Shown here: in pieces, positions 30,610-39,364 of the stretch
How positions within the stretch are numbered: position 1 is the stretch's first letter
Layout of the letters: each line of letters starts with the position of its first letter
NCBI RefSeq assembly: GCF_900110755.1
Contig: NZ_FOFF01000014.1
Coordinates: 1-64,000, forward strand
Source: Streptomyces sp. yr375
GTDB taxonomy: Bacteria; Actinomycetota; Actinomycetes; Streptomycetales; Streptomycetaceae
DNA: 64,000 nucleotides
Reading direction: 5' to 3'
Translations under genes and position numbers: made by a program
The notes under the pieces: generated by a model
Told to the model about the DNA's origin: nothing
The model's input: only the letters and a program-made list of their open reading frames with translations
Database searches by the model: none

Positions 30610-31416
30610 TCAGCACCAGCGCGGGGTCGTCCCGATGGTGTCGATGTAGCGCGCCGCGCCCCAGGCCCAGGTGCCGTCGGTGAGGAGGTACCACTGCGAG
30701 TTGCCCTGGATGTTCTCGCCGGTGGTCCGGCAGAAGATGGAGACGATCTCGCCGCGCCGGGCGACCCGGATCACCTGACCGCCACGGTCCGGCCTGCTGC
30801 GCAGGAGCAACTCGTTGGCGGTGACGCGCCCGCGAAAGCGGCGGGAGTCGTCCTGGTCACCGGACTGCCAGTCGCCACCGTCACCCCCCGACTGCCACTC
30901 GCCACTGCCGCCCGACTGCCAGTCGCTGCCACCACCGGACTGCCAGTTGCCGTTCTGGCCGTTGCCGTTCTGGCTGTTGCCGTTCTGGCCATTGCCCTGG
31001 CCGTTGTTCTGCCCGTTGCCTTGACCGTTGTTCTGGCCGTTGCCCTGCCCGTTGCCTTGACCGTTGTTCTGGCCGTTGCCCTGGCCATTGCCTTGACCGT
31101 TGTTCTGGCCGTTGCCTTGCCCATTGCCCTGGCCGTTGTTCTGGCCGCCGCCCCCGCCCCCTTGGTTCTGGCCCCCTTGGTTCTGGCCCCCGCCCCCTTG
31201 GTTTTGGCCCCCGCCCCCTTGGTTCTGGCCCCCCTGGTTCTGGCCCCCTTGGTTCTGCCAGTCGTCCGGGTCGTCGCGCTGGCCCTGGGAGTTGAAGCTG
31301 CCGCCGCCGTCGGGGTCCCACTCGTCGGCGAGGGCCGGGGTGACGGTCGCGGTGGCGGCGAGCGCGCCGGCTGCGGTGACTATGGCGAGACGGGTGAGGG
31401 CGGAGCGCACGGACAT
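30610..31416 (-). CDS. Secreted Q/N/G-rich SH3-domain protein
   Basis: The 268-residue protein has a signal peptide (residues 1-31, ending TPALADE). A long low-complexity segment (about 45-155) is built of NQGG and GQNNGQGN units, followed by DWQSGG/EWQSGG repeats to about 185. The C-terminal bacterial SH3-like domain (about 190-268) has LLLRSRPDRGGQVIRVARRGE and two Cys that could form a disulfide. Bacterial SH3 domains usually bind cell wall; the Q/N-rich spacer may span or coat the wall (inference). ATG at 31416 has GGAGG upstream. It sits between a sensor kinase and the RodA/PBP genes. Confidence 0.85.
   Translation of the reverse strand: MSVRSALTRLAIVTAAGALAATATVTPALADEWDPDGGGSFNSQGQRDDPDDWQNQGGQNQGGQNQGGGGQNQGGGGQNQGGQNQGGGGGGQNNGQGNGQGNGQNNGQGNGQGNGQNNGQGNGQGNGQNNGQGNGQNNGQGNGQNGNSQNGNGQNGNWQSGGGSDWQSGGSGEWQSGGDGGDWQSGDQDDSRRFRGRVTANELLLRSRPDRGGQVIRVARRGEIVSIFCRTTGENIQGNSQWYLLTDGTWAWGAARYIDTIGTTPRWC
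30950..31260 (-). repeat. Low-complexity repeats encoding the Q/N/G segment
   Basis: Plus-strand CCGTTGTTCTGGCCGTTGCC-type units of 18-24 bp and CCCCCTTGGTTCTGG units recur many times. They encode GNGQNNGQ and NQGGGGQ. The repeats are in frame with the gene and have no spacer/repeat regularity. Confidence 0.9.
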
Positions 31417-31493
31417 GGCGATACCTCCATGAAGCACGAAGAGGGTGAAGCTGACTAATCGCCACATTAGGAGCGGACGGCGCGTGTCGCCCG

Positions 31494-32843
31494 TCACACT
31501 GCGCCATCGGGGAGGCCGGCCCCGGTGGGCGGCGTCCGAGGAAGCGTCAGCGTGGCCACCGCACCGCCGTCCGGCGCGTTGGCGAACGTCAGCCGCGCGC
31601 CCAGCACCTCCGCCTGGCCGGCCGCGATGGTCAGCCCGAGCCCGTGCCCCTTGGCCCCGCCCTCGGTACGGAACCGCTGCGGCCCGTGCGTCACGAGGTA
31701 CTCCGGATAGCCGTCCCCGTGGTCCCGCACGGTGACCACGGGCCCGTCCACCGTCAGCGTCACCGGGGCCCGCCCATGCCGGTGCGCGTTGGCGAGCAGG
31801 TTCCCCAGCACCCGTTCGAGGCGCCGCCGGTCGGTCTCCACGCGCACGTCCCGGACGATGGCGATCGTGACGGCCGTGCCTTCGGCGCTGCCCGCCGGGG
31901 CGGCGGCGGAGGTGCCCGCCACCGGGGCGGCCCCGAGGGTGCCGGAGGCCTCCGTCACCCGCACCACCCGCATCGCCAGCGCGCCCAGCTCCTCGGTGTC
32001 CAGCTCCAGCCGTTCCCGCCCGGTGTCCAGCCGGGAGATCTCGAGCAGGTCCTCGGTCAGCGTGCGCAGCGCCGCGACCCGGTCGCGCACCAGCTCCGTC
32101 GGCCGCCCCGGCGGCAGCAGTTCGGCAGCCGCGTGCAGCCCGGTCAGCGGGGTGCGCAACTCGTGCGCCACGTCGGCGGTGAAGCGCTGCTCGCTCAGCA
32201 GCTTGCCCTGCAACGAGGACGCCATCGAGTCCAGCGCGACGGCGACCGCGCCCACCTCGTCCTGCGGCCGGCCCGGCTGCTTCGCGCGGGGGTCGTCCAC
32301 GCGGGCGTCCAGGTCACCGGCGGTGATCCGCCGGGCCACCTGCGCGGTGGTGTGCAGCCGCCGGGTCACCCGGGTCACCGCGACGGCGCCGACCAGCAGC
32401 GTCGCCCCGATCGCCAGCATCGACGACCACAGGATCGCGGTGTCGAGCGCCTCGATGGTGTGGGCGCTCTGCGAGTAGTCGACGGCGACCGCGAGGGCCC
32501 GCTCACCGTCGGCGGGCCCCGCCGCCCACATCGTGGGGCGCCCCCGGTACTCGGCGACCATCGTGCCGCGCTCCCCGCCCACCGCCAGCGTCCGCAGCGA
32601 CGCGGGCAGCCCCGGCGGATCGAGGCTCGCGCCCCACCCGAGGCTGTCCCCGGACTCGAAGGCCGTCGTCGCCTCCTTCAGCCGGGACAGCGCGAGATCG
32701 CGGGACTGGCCGACGGTCTGGTTCGTCACCGACACGTGCACCAGGATGCCGAGCAGGGCGGCCAGCGCACAGCACATCACCGTGATGAAGACGGCGGCCT
32801 TCACGGCGAGCGGCCCGGCCCACGAGGGAAGCGCGAACTTCAT
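31494..32843 (-). CDS. Sensor histidine kinase with periplasmic domain
   Basis: The 449-residue kinase has TM1 at about residues 10-35, an extracellular domain of about 90 residues, TM2 at about 130-152, then HAMP. The phospho-acceptor is in VAHELRTPLTG near 228, followed by N-box NLLANAHRHG, DHGDGYP and GHGLGLTIA. The N-box starts NLLANA, as in many actinobacterial kinases. Its ATG overlaps the stop of an upstream lipoprotein gene (ATGA). No response regulator gene is adjacent, so it appears orphaned within the window. Confidence 0.92.
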   Translation of the reverse strand: MKFALPSWAGPLAVKAAVFITVMCCALAALLGILVHVSVTNQTVGQSRDLALSRLKEATTAFESGDSLGWGASLDPPGLPASLRTLAVGGERGTMVAEYRGRPTMWAAGPADGERALAVAVDYSQSAHTIEALDTAILWSSMLAIGATLLVGAVAVTRVTRRLHTTAQVARRITAGDLDARVDDPRAKQPGRPQDEVGAVAVALDSMASSLQGKLLSEQRFTADVAHELRTPLTGLHAAAELLPPGRPTELVRDRVAALRTLTEDLLEISRLDTGRERLELDTEELGALAMRVVRVTEASGTLGAAPVAGTSAAAPAGSAEGTAVTIAIVRDVRVETDRRRLERVLGNLLANAHRHGRAPVTLTVDGPVVTVRDHGDGYPEYLVTHGPQRFRTEGGAKGHGLGLTIAAGQAEVLGARLTFANAPDGGAVATLTLPRTPPTGAGLPDGAV

Positions 32844-33634
32844 CGGCGACTCGCGGAGGGCGAGGCGGAGGAGCCGGACGGGGACGCGGAGGGCGAGGCG
32901 GAGGGCCGAGGGGAATGCTTCCGGTTCGGGCCGCCGATACGCAGCATCTCGTCGTTGGTGAGCAGCATCGCCCGCTGCTGCTGGTCCCAGGTCCACTGCA
33001 ACCGGTACTCGTAGCCGGCGACCTCCGAAGGAGCCCGGATGATCACCGACCGCCCGGCCAGCTCGACGGCGCTCACGGCGTCCTCGTAGCCCATGATCTG
33101 CACGAGCCGGTCCTTGCGGACGGTGTAGACGCGGACGGCGGTCAGGTTGCCGGGCAGTTGCCGGAAGCCGAGTGTCATGTCGTCGTGGCCGTCGCCGGTG
33201 AGGTCGCGGTAGTAGGCCTTGAGTACGGGACACCGCCGCCCCGCGACGCCACCCTTGCCCTTCCCGCAGTCGGCCATCCGGCGGGCCGTCTCGTCGTACG
33301 TCCCGGAGTTGTAGTCGGCCGGATTCGCCGCGATCTCGGCGCGGACGACCGCGACGGGATCGACCGTGCGGATGTCGCCGCCGGGCACGGTGATGCCCCG
33401 CACCACCTCGGTGTCCACCTCGCCGATGTCGAAGGCCGGACTGGCGGCGGGGGTCAGGTCCGGCCAGAGCTTGTCCGGGCTGATCGCGGTGGGCGTCGAA
33501 CCGGCCCCCTGCAACTCACCGGCGTCACCGCAGCCCGAGACGACCGAGGCCAGCAGAACGACGACGCCGACGACGGCAGAAACGAACGCGGGACGGACAG
33601 GCCGGGCGGGCCGGACAAGGCGGCTGCGGGACAC
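32840..33634 (-). CDS. Lipoprotein coupled to the sensor kinase
   Basis: The 264-residue protein has a basic N-terminus, a hydrophobic stretch and the lipobox VSGC near residue 35, so it should be lipid-anchored outside the membrane. The mature domain contains YYRDLTGDGHDDMTLGFRQL, an FG-GAP/VCBS-like Asp-rich turn, and ends in a Ser-Pro-Ala-rich tail. Stop and kinase start overlap as ATGA. An accessory lipoprotein that modulates the kinase, as CseA does for the CseBC system, is a reasonable inference, but the sequence similarity to CseA is not established here. Confidence 0.8.
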   Translation of the reverse strand: MSRSRLVRPARPVRPAFVSAVVGVVVLLASVVSGCGDAGELQGAGSTPTAISPDKLWPDLTPAASPAFDIGEVDTEVVRGITVPGGDIRTVDPVAVVRAEIAANPADYNSGTYDETARRMADCGKGKGGVAGRRCPVLKAYYRDLTGDGHDDMTLGFRQLPGNLTAVRVYTVRKDRLVQIMGYEDAVSAVELAGRSVIIRAPSEVAGYEYRLQWTWDQQQRAMLLTNDEMLRIGGPNRKHSPRPSASPSASPSGSSASPSASRR

Positions 33635-33777
33635 GGGCTCTCGCGACTCCTCTTGATCTACACGTTACGCGCATTATTCATAGGGAAGTCGTTTTTATGC
33701 GCGCGATGGCGAAGAGCCGAGCGGAGGAAAAGGCGGAGGGACAGGCGGAGAACCGATGGAGGGGGGAGCCGAAACGA

Positions 33778-34287
33778 TTACTCGGCCAGCTCCTCCAGCA
33801 GTCTGGCGGTCGGCAGCCCCGCCCGCAGGTACTCCACGAACAAGTCGTTGTGCAGGGCCCACGGCGAGCGCCGTGACCGTATCAGCCGGATCGCGTCCTC
33901 GACCGAGTGCCCCCGGTGCACCAGCGTGTGGGCGACGACCAGCCCGGACCGGTTGTAGCCGCTGTAGCAGCGGACGAGGACCGTACGCCCCTCGTCCATC
34001 GCGTCTCCCGCGGCCTGCGCCAGCCGGATCACCCCGGCGAGCTGGGTGCCGTCCAGCGGCCCGTCCGGAATCGGCCACACCTGGTGCCGTACGCCGGGAT
34101 CGGGCCCGTACCCCTGCCGGGCCCGGGTCAACGTCTGGACGAGGTCGAACTCGCCCCGCACCACGGCGAGTTCCTCCTCGCCGGAGGGCCCGCGGAACTG
34201 GTGCCCGCCCATCCACAGGCCGGGCACGATCTCGCTCCACGGACGGTCCGGAACCGGTACGTCGGGCTGCTTCCTGCGAGTCCGCAA
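33778..34287 (-). CDS. Dual-specificity/tyrosine phosphatase-like protein
   Basis: At 169 residues, it has the Cys-x5-Arg signature CYSGYNRSG near residues 108-116, and IVPGLWMGGHQF at the N-terminus, typical of the dual-specificity phosphatase fold. The general-acid Asp is probably in WPIPDGPLDG. It should remove phosphate from Tyr or Ser/Thr of proteins, in the cytoplasm. It is monocistronic and divergent from the NERD gene. Confidence 0.85.
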   Translation of the reverse strand: MRTRRKQPDVPVPDRPWSEIVPGLWMGGHQFRGPSGEEELAVVRGEFDLVQTLTRARQGYGPDPGVRHQVWPIPDGPLDGTQLAGVIRLAQAAGDAMDEGRTVLVRCYSGYNRSGLVVAHTLVHRGHSVEDAIRLIRSRRSPWALHNDLFVEYLRAGLPTARLLEELAE

Positions 34288-34397
34288 CGGCGCCTCCCCA
34301 AACGCGCTGCCCAGTGCCTGCCCAACTCCCTTCGACGGTAACCGCCTTCTTGCCCCGGGGGCCCTCGCCTGTTCCCATGGTCGTGGGGTGATGCCGC

Positions 34398-35201
34398 ATG
34401 ACCGGCCTGCGCGTCGTACCGACCTGGCGACATGGCCAGGAGCGGCTCTACGTCTGTCTCACGGACGGCAGGAACATCGCCTGGTACGACCGTGAGACGG
34501 GCCGCGTCAACCTGCTCGGCGAGGCCCGCAGAGAAGACGTCCTGGAGGCCCTCGCCCCCTTCCTGACCGGCCCGGTCACGGTCGGCCCGCCTCCGGTCCC
34601 GACCCCCGCGGAGCTGGCCCGCCTCACCCTCCACCCGGACGACGACCTGGCCCCCAACCGCCCCGGCGAGACCCTCCTCGTCGCCCTGGACCGCGCCCCG
34701 GGCCCCGCGCACCGCCTCCGCACCGACCCGCGCCGCCGCGCCCTGGCGGCCGAGCAGACGATCGGCGCGGCCCTGGACCGCCTCGACGGCGCCGGCTGGC
34801 GCACCCTGCACTCCCTCCCCCTGCCCGGCGGCGACCGCGTCCACCACCTGACGATCGGCCCGGCGGGCCTGTTCGCCGTCCACACCCTGTACGCCCGCAA
34901 ACAACGGGTGCGCATCACCGACCCCCTAGTCACCGTGGGCCGCCGCCCCCCGGAGCCCCTCCTGCGCCGCATCCGAACAGACGCCGACCGAGCGTCGTAC
35001 GCCCTGACCGCCGAGGTCCACCCGGTCCTGGCCCTGGTAGCCCCCACGGACGTCTCCGTCCCCCACCCCCCACGCGAACTCCACGTCCTCACCGACACCA
35101 CCCTCACCGCCCTGACCCACCTCGGCGGAGTCCTCAAACCGGCAGACGTCGAGGCCCTCCACGCGATGGCGAGGGACCGGCAGACATGGACGAGGGTGTA
35201 A
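34398..35201 (+). CDS. NERD (nuclease-related) domain protein
   Basis: At 267 residues, its central region (AEQTIGAALDRLDGAGWRTL, then HHLTIGPAGLFAVHTLYARKQRVRI) matches the NERD domain, a restriction-endonuclease-like fold, with the GP-x-G-F/L-A-V-x-T strand visible. The usual GxIDHL motif reads RVHHLTIG, so one acidic residue is replaced and nuclease activity is doubtful. The N-terminus is a short beta-rich domain (YVCLTDGRNIAWYDRETGRV). Function unknown. Confidence 0.8.
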   Translation: MTGLRVVPTWRHGQERLYVCLTDGRNIAWYDRETGRVNLLGEARREDVLEALAPFLTGPVTVGPPPVPTPAELARLTLHPDDDLAPNRPGETLLVALDRAPGPAHRLRTDPRRRALAAEQTIGAALDRLDGAGWRTLHSLPLPGGDRVHHLTIGPAGLFAVHTLYARKQRVRITDPLVTVGRRPPEPLLRRIRTDADRASYALTAEVHPVLALVAPTDVSVPHPPRELHVLTDTTLTALTHLGGVLKPADVEALHAMARDRQTWTRV

Positions 35202-35202
35202 G

Positions 35203-35281
35203 GGCCCCTTTCAGCCCGTCCGGCGTTTGAGGACGAGGCCCTTAGGGGCCGACAGCGGGGGTCTGGGGGCGCAGCCCCCAG
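35203..35281. repeat. Streptomyces-type intergenic repeat with terminator hairpins
   Basis: The segment CAGCCCGTCCGGCGTTTGAG with its continuation through 35243 is a sequence I recognise as a common dispersed intergenic repeat of Streptomyces. It is enclosed by GGCCCCT/AGGGGCC (35203-35209, 35244-35250). A second perfect hairpin, CTGGGGGC-GCA-GCCCCCAG, lies at 35263-35281. The elements lie between the convergent NERD and ligD genes and probably end both transcripts. Confidence 0.8.
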
Positions 35282-35349
35282 GGATGGGAACGGGAAGGGG
35301 CGGCGGGGGCGAAAAACCCAAGCCCAGGAACCCACGGACCCAAGGACCC

Positions 35350-36240
35350 TCAATCCAGACCAGGCACGACCCCCGCCCGCCCCCCATCAAGCACGGGCGC
35401 AAGCAGATCCCCGAACTCCCGCACCCGAGCAACAACATCCGAGGCAAGAAACACCAATGCCCCCACCCCCCGACACCTTTCGACCTCCCCCCACGTCACC
35501 GGCGCGGACACAGCCGGCTCATCCCGAGCCCGCAACGTATAAGGCGTAGCCGTAGTCTTCCGCGCCGCGTTCTGACTCCAGTCCACGAACACCTTCCCGC
35601 CCCGCAGACTCCGCGTCATCCGATGGACAACCAGCCGAGGCAACCCCCGCTCCGCCTCCACAGCCAGCCGCTTCGCATACTCCGTAACCCGTTCGGACGA
35701 CGCCCCCCGCACCGCCGCCAGCACGTGCAGCCCCTTCGCCCCGGACGTCTTCGGATACGCCTCGATCCCGTCCGCCGCCAACCGCTCCCGCAGCCACACC
35801 GCGACCTCACAGCACTCCACGACGGTCGCGGGCGCGCCGGGATCAAGATCGAAGACGAGCCGGTCGGCAACGGCCGGCTCCTGAATCACCCACTGGGGCG
35901 TATGGAACTCGGTGACGAGGTTCGCCGCCCAGACCAGACTCGCCAGATCCTGCACGACGACCATCCGGGCCGGCCCCTCCGACCGGGGCACCTCGGCGGT
36001 GGTGACCCAGTCGGGCGTCCCCGGCGGCACGTTCTTGGCGAAGAAGACCTGCCCGTCGGGCCCGTCCGGGTAGCGCAGCCAGGACAGCGGCCGGTCGCGC
36101 AGATGGGGGAGCAGGACGTCGGCGACGGTCGCGTAGTAGTGCAGCACCTCACCCTTGGTGAAGCCGGTCGCCGGATACAGCACCTTCTCGAGATTGCTGA
36201 GCGCGAGCCGCCGCCCGTCCACCTCGGTGATCGGCGTCAT
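35350..36240 (-). CDS. ligD: LigD-type polymerase/primase of the NHEJ system
   Basis: The 296-residue stand-alone polymerase domain (archaeo-eukaryotic primase fold) of LigD has the catalytic pair in LVFDLDPG near residue 128, SGAKGLHV near 158, HRMTRSLRGGKVFVDWSQN and the third acidic region before PVTW. It fills in and adds nucleotides at double-strand-break ends with Ku. No ligase or phosphoesterase domain is present; in Streptomyces these are encoded separately. ATG at 36240 is chosen since the protein then starts TPITEVDGRRLALSN. It is divergent from ku with 98 bp between. Confidence 0.94.
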   Translation of the reverse strand: MTPITEVDGRRLALSNLEKVLYPATGFTKGEVLHYYATVADVLLPHLRDRPLSWLRYPDGPDGQVFFAKNVPPGTPDWVTTAEVPRSEGPARMVVVQDLASLVWAANLVTEFHTPQWVIQEPAVADRLVFDLDPGAPATVVECCEVAVWLRERLAADGIEAYPKTSGAKGLHVLAAVRGASSERVTEYAKRLAVEAERGLPRLVVHRMTRSLRGGKVFVDWSQNAARKTTATPYTLRARDEPAVSAPVTWGEVERCRGVGALVFLASDVVARVREFGDLLAPVLDGGRAGVVPGLD

Positions 36241-36338
36241 ACGATAAGAATCACACAACGACCAAAAGACCCCAAGACCACCCAAGCGGCAGCTATCACA
36301 AATACAGCCCATCTCACCCATCCGGGAGGGTGCTGCAC

Positions 36339-37373
36339 GTGAGATCCATATGGAACGGCGCCATCTCGTTCGGCCTGGTCAGCATCCCGATCAAGCTGGT
36401 GAACGCCACCGAGAGCCACTCGATCTCCTTCCGCCAGATCCACCTGGAGGACGGCGGTCGAATTCGCTATCGCAAAGTCTGCGAGCTGGACGAACGGGAG
36501 GTGAGCTCGGCGGAGATCGGCAAGGGCTACGAGGACGCGGACGGCACGATCGTCCCGATCACCGACGAGGACCTGGCCCACCTCCCGCTCCCGACCGCGA
36601 AGACGATCGAGATCGTGGCCTTCGTCCCGGCCGACCGGATCGACCCGCTCCAGATGGACGCCGCGTACTACCTCCAGGCGGGCGGCGCCCCGGCCGCGAA
36701 GCCGTACACACTGCTGCGCGAGGCCCTGAAACGCAGTCAAAAGGTGGCGATCGCGAAGTACGCCCTGCGTGGCCGCGAACGCCTCGGCATGCTCCGCGTG
36801 GTCGGCGACGCGATCGCGATGCACGGCCTGCTCTGGCCGGACGAGGTCCGCGCCCCCGAGGGCGTGGCCCCGGACACCTCGGTCACCGTCCGCGACAAGG
36901 AACTCGACCTGGCGGACGCCCTGATGGACACCCTCGGCGAGGTCGACCTGGCGGACCTGCACGACGAGTACCGCGAGGCGGTGGAGGAGGTGGTGGCGGC
37001 AAAGGCGGCTGGCGAAACCCCCCGCGAAACCCCGACCCCACCATCCAGCGGCAAGGTGCTGGACCTGATGGCGGCCCTGGAGAAGAGCGTGCAAGCGGCG
37101 AAGGAGTCACGGGGCGAGGCACCGGAGCCCCCGGCGGACAGCGAAGAAGCCGAGGTCAGACACCTACCCAAGCCGTCCCGTACAGAGCCCAAGCAGACGA
37201 CCGGCAAGAAGTCGACATCGACGTCGACGGCCAAGTCCCCCCAGGCCGCAAAGAAGACGACGGCGAAGAAGACCCAGCCTCAGAAGTCGCCGACGAAGAA
37301 AACCACAGCCAAGAAGACCACGGCGAAGAAAACCCCGGCAAAGAAAACAACCCCCCGCAAACACACGGCCTGA
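36339..37373 (+). CDS. ku: Ku DNA end-binding protein
   Basis: The 344-residue protein forms a homodimeric ring on DNA ends and recruits LigD polymerase and ligase. The conserved N-terminus RSIWNGAISFGLVSIPIKL is preceded by GTG at 36339, which has GGGAGGG 8 nt upstream; an in-frame GTG at 36330 is too close to that site. The Ku core runs to about residue 255. The C-terminal 75 residues are Lys/Thr/Pro-rich with repeated AKKTTAKKT units, a basic extension known to add DNA binding in actinobacterial Ku. It is divergently arranged with ligD. Confidence 0.96.
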   Translation: MRSIWNGAISFGLVSIPIKLVNATESHSISFRQIHLEDGGRIRYRKVCELDEREVSSAEIGKGYEDADGTIVPITDEDLAHLPLPTAKTIEIVAFVPADRIDPLQMDAAYYLQAGGAPAAKPYTLLREALKRSQKVAIAKYALRGRERLGMLRVVGDAIAMHGLLWPDEVRAPEGVAPDTSVTVRDKELDLADALMDTLGEVDLADLHDEYREAVEEVVAAKAAGETPRETPTPPSSGKVLDLMAALEKSVQAAKESRGEAPEPPADSEEAEVRHLPKPSRTEPKQTTGKKSTSTSTAKSPQAAKKTTAKKTQPQKSPTKKTTAKKTTAKKTPAKKTTPRKHTA

Positions 37374-37440
37374 CCCCTCACGCCACCACCGCCCCCACCC
37401 CCGACATCCGCCTCGGCACCAGCGACCTGGACTCCTCCTC

Positions 37441-37635
37441 CCCTCACTCCTGCCGTACATGGCGGCATCCGGCGGCCCCGTCATCGCCGTACAGGTGGAG
37501 AACGAATACGGCCCGTACGGCGACGACCCCGCCTACCTCAAGCACGTCGAGCGAGCCTTCCGCGCCGGCGCTCGCCACCGGGCGTACTGCTCGGGGTGGC
37601 CCCAGGCGCAGGGGGCATACAACCGTGACGAATAA
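37441..37635 (+). pseudogene. Remnant of a GH35 beta-galactosidase
   Basis: The frame through ATG 37459 reads PSLLPYMAASGGPVIAVQVE and continues NEYGPYGDDPAYLKHVERAF before a stop at 37633-37635. GGPVIAVQVENEYG is the active-site strand of GH35 beta-galactosidases, with the acid/base Glu in ENEYG. The upstream domain and everything after about 50 residues are missing. Only this fragment survives between ku and a membrane protein gene whose start codon overlaps its end, suggesting a deletion/insertion junction. Confidence 0.8.
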
Positions 37636-39364
37636 TGCGCGGGTGACGACGAGTTCAGTGCCGTATGCGGATGTTCCCGCTCGCCCCTGGGTGTCCGCCG
37701 ATGCCAGGCGGTGGGCGGACGTCCGGGTGCCCGCGTGGGCACGGCCGGTGGGGCCGGCTGTGGTGCTGCTGGTGGCGGTGGTCATGGCGGCGGTGATGTT
37801 CTCGCCCGACTCGATGTGCACGGTGGCAGCGCCCTGTGGGGCGGACTGGCTCGATGCGGCCGGATCGATGCTCTTCCTGCCGCACCTGGTGTGGTTGTTT
37901 GTGCTACCGGAACTCGCGCTCGTGTCTGCTCCGTTGCTGCTGATCTGGATGAGCAATCCCGATATTTGGCTGGGTGGGCCGGCCGAGAAGATCGCGGACG
38001 CCGTCGTTGTGGCGGGGCTGTGCTGGGGCTGGGCGGCCGTCGTGGCGCGGCTGCGGGCGCGCGGCCGCCAACGCTCGCTCGTGCTCGACGCGGCCGGCGG
38101 CATCACGGTGCCTGCCCCGGCGACGGACGACGTCCACCTTTGGCGCCGGGGCCTGGTCCGCGGCATTGTGGGGGCGATCCTGTGCGCGGTGGCCGGTGCC
38201 CTGATTACGACCGTCGTCGTGGACGACCGGGCAGACGACCCCCTGGCTCGTACGGCCACGTCGGAGAACGCCCGAGTCGTGGCCTACAACACTGACGACT
38301 ACACCGTCACTGTCCGCCTCTCCGACAACACACGACACAGGTTCGACGCGCAGGGCAGCTATCGGGTCGGTAGTAGCGTGCCGGTGCTGATGCACGGCGA
38401 TTGGATGCGGCTCGCCACTGAGCCCTACGGCGACCGCACCGGCCGTCAGGCGCTGGCACTCGTCCTCGCCGGGCTCGGTGTCACCGTGCTTGGCTCGGGC
38501 CTGCTCTCCCGCCGCCGGGCGGTGGCGCTGCACCGCGCCCCGGTCCCGGTACTGCGCGTCCTGACCCGTCACGATCAGGGGCGTACGGAGATATTCGCCG
38601 CCGACGACACCGCCACTCTGCGCCCGGTGCTGAGCTACGAGCCCCACACCCGCACCCGCACCCGCACGGCACTGCGTCAAGCCCTGCTCTACGGTGCACC
38701 TCGCGAGGGCGGTGAGTTGATTCTGGCGAGCGCAACGGAGTCCGGGCAGTGGCTCGTCGAGGGGACCGCGTCCCCGATACGGCACGGTTCTCCCGACGGC
38801 ACGGGCAAGCCCGGGGTATACCGTCCCGGCACAGCACGCAGGGCCGCACACCGCCGGGCCGCTGAGGCCCGCGTCCAAAACGCCCTCGCCGTGATGACCC
38901 CTGCTACCGGACCGGTCCGGTGGCAGGCAGGTCCGGTGGCGCGCTCCGTCGGAGCGGCGTTGATCGTCGTGACCATCATGCTGCTGGGGACGCTCTTCAC
39001 GGGTTCCCCTACGTGGTGGCAACTGCCCTTCTGGTCGGTAGGTGGTTTGTACTGGGTGAGCGTCTGCCTCCGGATGATGATCTGGCGGGTCACCGCCGAC
39101 TCCAATGGACTGCACGTTCGCGGCCTGTGGCGTACTGCCCACCTCCCGTGGGCGGATGTCACCGGCGCTGTCTACACCCCCGAAGGTGAGCTGATCGTCC
39201 GTTGCCGCACCAATGTCGACGACACCCCCGTCGGCAGTGTCGGCTTCCCGCCGCTGGAGCGACGGCTGCGCCGCCCAGGCCCTGCTGAGCGTGCCGCCGC
39301 CGAGATCACCGCGATGGTCCGCGAGCCGGGCCTGCGGCCGAAAAACGACGTCGGATGCACATGA
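37625..39364 (+). CDS. Membrane protein with C-terminal PH-like domain
   Basis: The 579-residue protein has two to three TM helices near residues 35-120, another near 185-205 and 270-290. A soluble stretch follows, then two more TM helices near 445-490, and finally a PH-like segment (WRVTADSNGLHVRGLWRTAHLPWADV, about 495-545) of the bacterial PH_6/DUF2581 kind. GTG at 37625 has AGGGGG 9 nt upstream. The start lies inside the beta-galactosidase remnant. Function unknown; similar proteins are common in streptomycetes. Confidence 0.75.
   Translation: MTNNARVTTSSVPYADVPARPWVSADARRWADVRVPAWARPVGPAVVLLVAVVMAAVMFSPDSMCTVAAPCGADWLDAAGSMLFLPHLVWLFVLPELALVSAPLLLIWMSNPDIWLGGPAEKIADAVVVAGLCWGWAAVVARLRARGRQRSLVLDAAGGITVPAPATDDVHLWRRGLVRGIVGAILCAVAGALITTVVVDDRADDPLARTATSENARVVAYNTDDYTVTVRLSDNTRHRFDAQGSYRVGSSVPVLMHGDWMRLATEPYGDRTGRQALALVLAGLGVTVLGSGLLSRRRAVALHRAPVPVLRVLTRHDQGRTEIFAADDTATLRPVLSYEPHTRTRTRTALRQALLYGAPREGGELILASATESGQWLVEGTASPIRHGSPDGTGKPGVYRPGTARRAAHRRAAEARVQNALAVMTPATGPVRWQAGPVARSVGAALIVVTIMLLGTLFTGSPTWWQLPFWSVGGLYWVSVCLRMMIWRVTADSNGLHVRGLWRTAHLPWADVTGAVYTPEGELIVRCRTNVDDTPVGSVGFPPLERRLRRPGPAERAAAEITAMVREPGLRPKNDVGCT

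Noticed and set aside
30950..31260. CRISPR-like array
   Set aside because: The repeats are contiguous, in frame and encode Q/N/G residues; there are no unique spacers of constant length.
35350..36240. LigD gene truncated by loss of the ligase domain
   Set aside because: Stand-alone polymerase domains are normal in Streptomyces NHEJ, and both gene ends look intact.
36350..37624. 5' extension of the PH-like membrane protein frame across ku
   Set aside because: It overlaps ku in another frame and has shadow composition; GTG 37625 has a good ribosome site.
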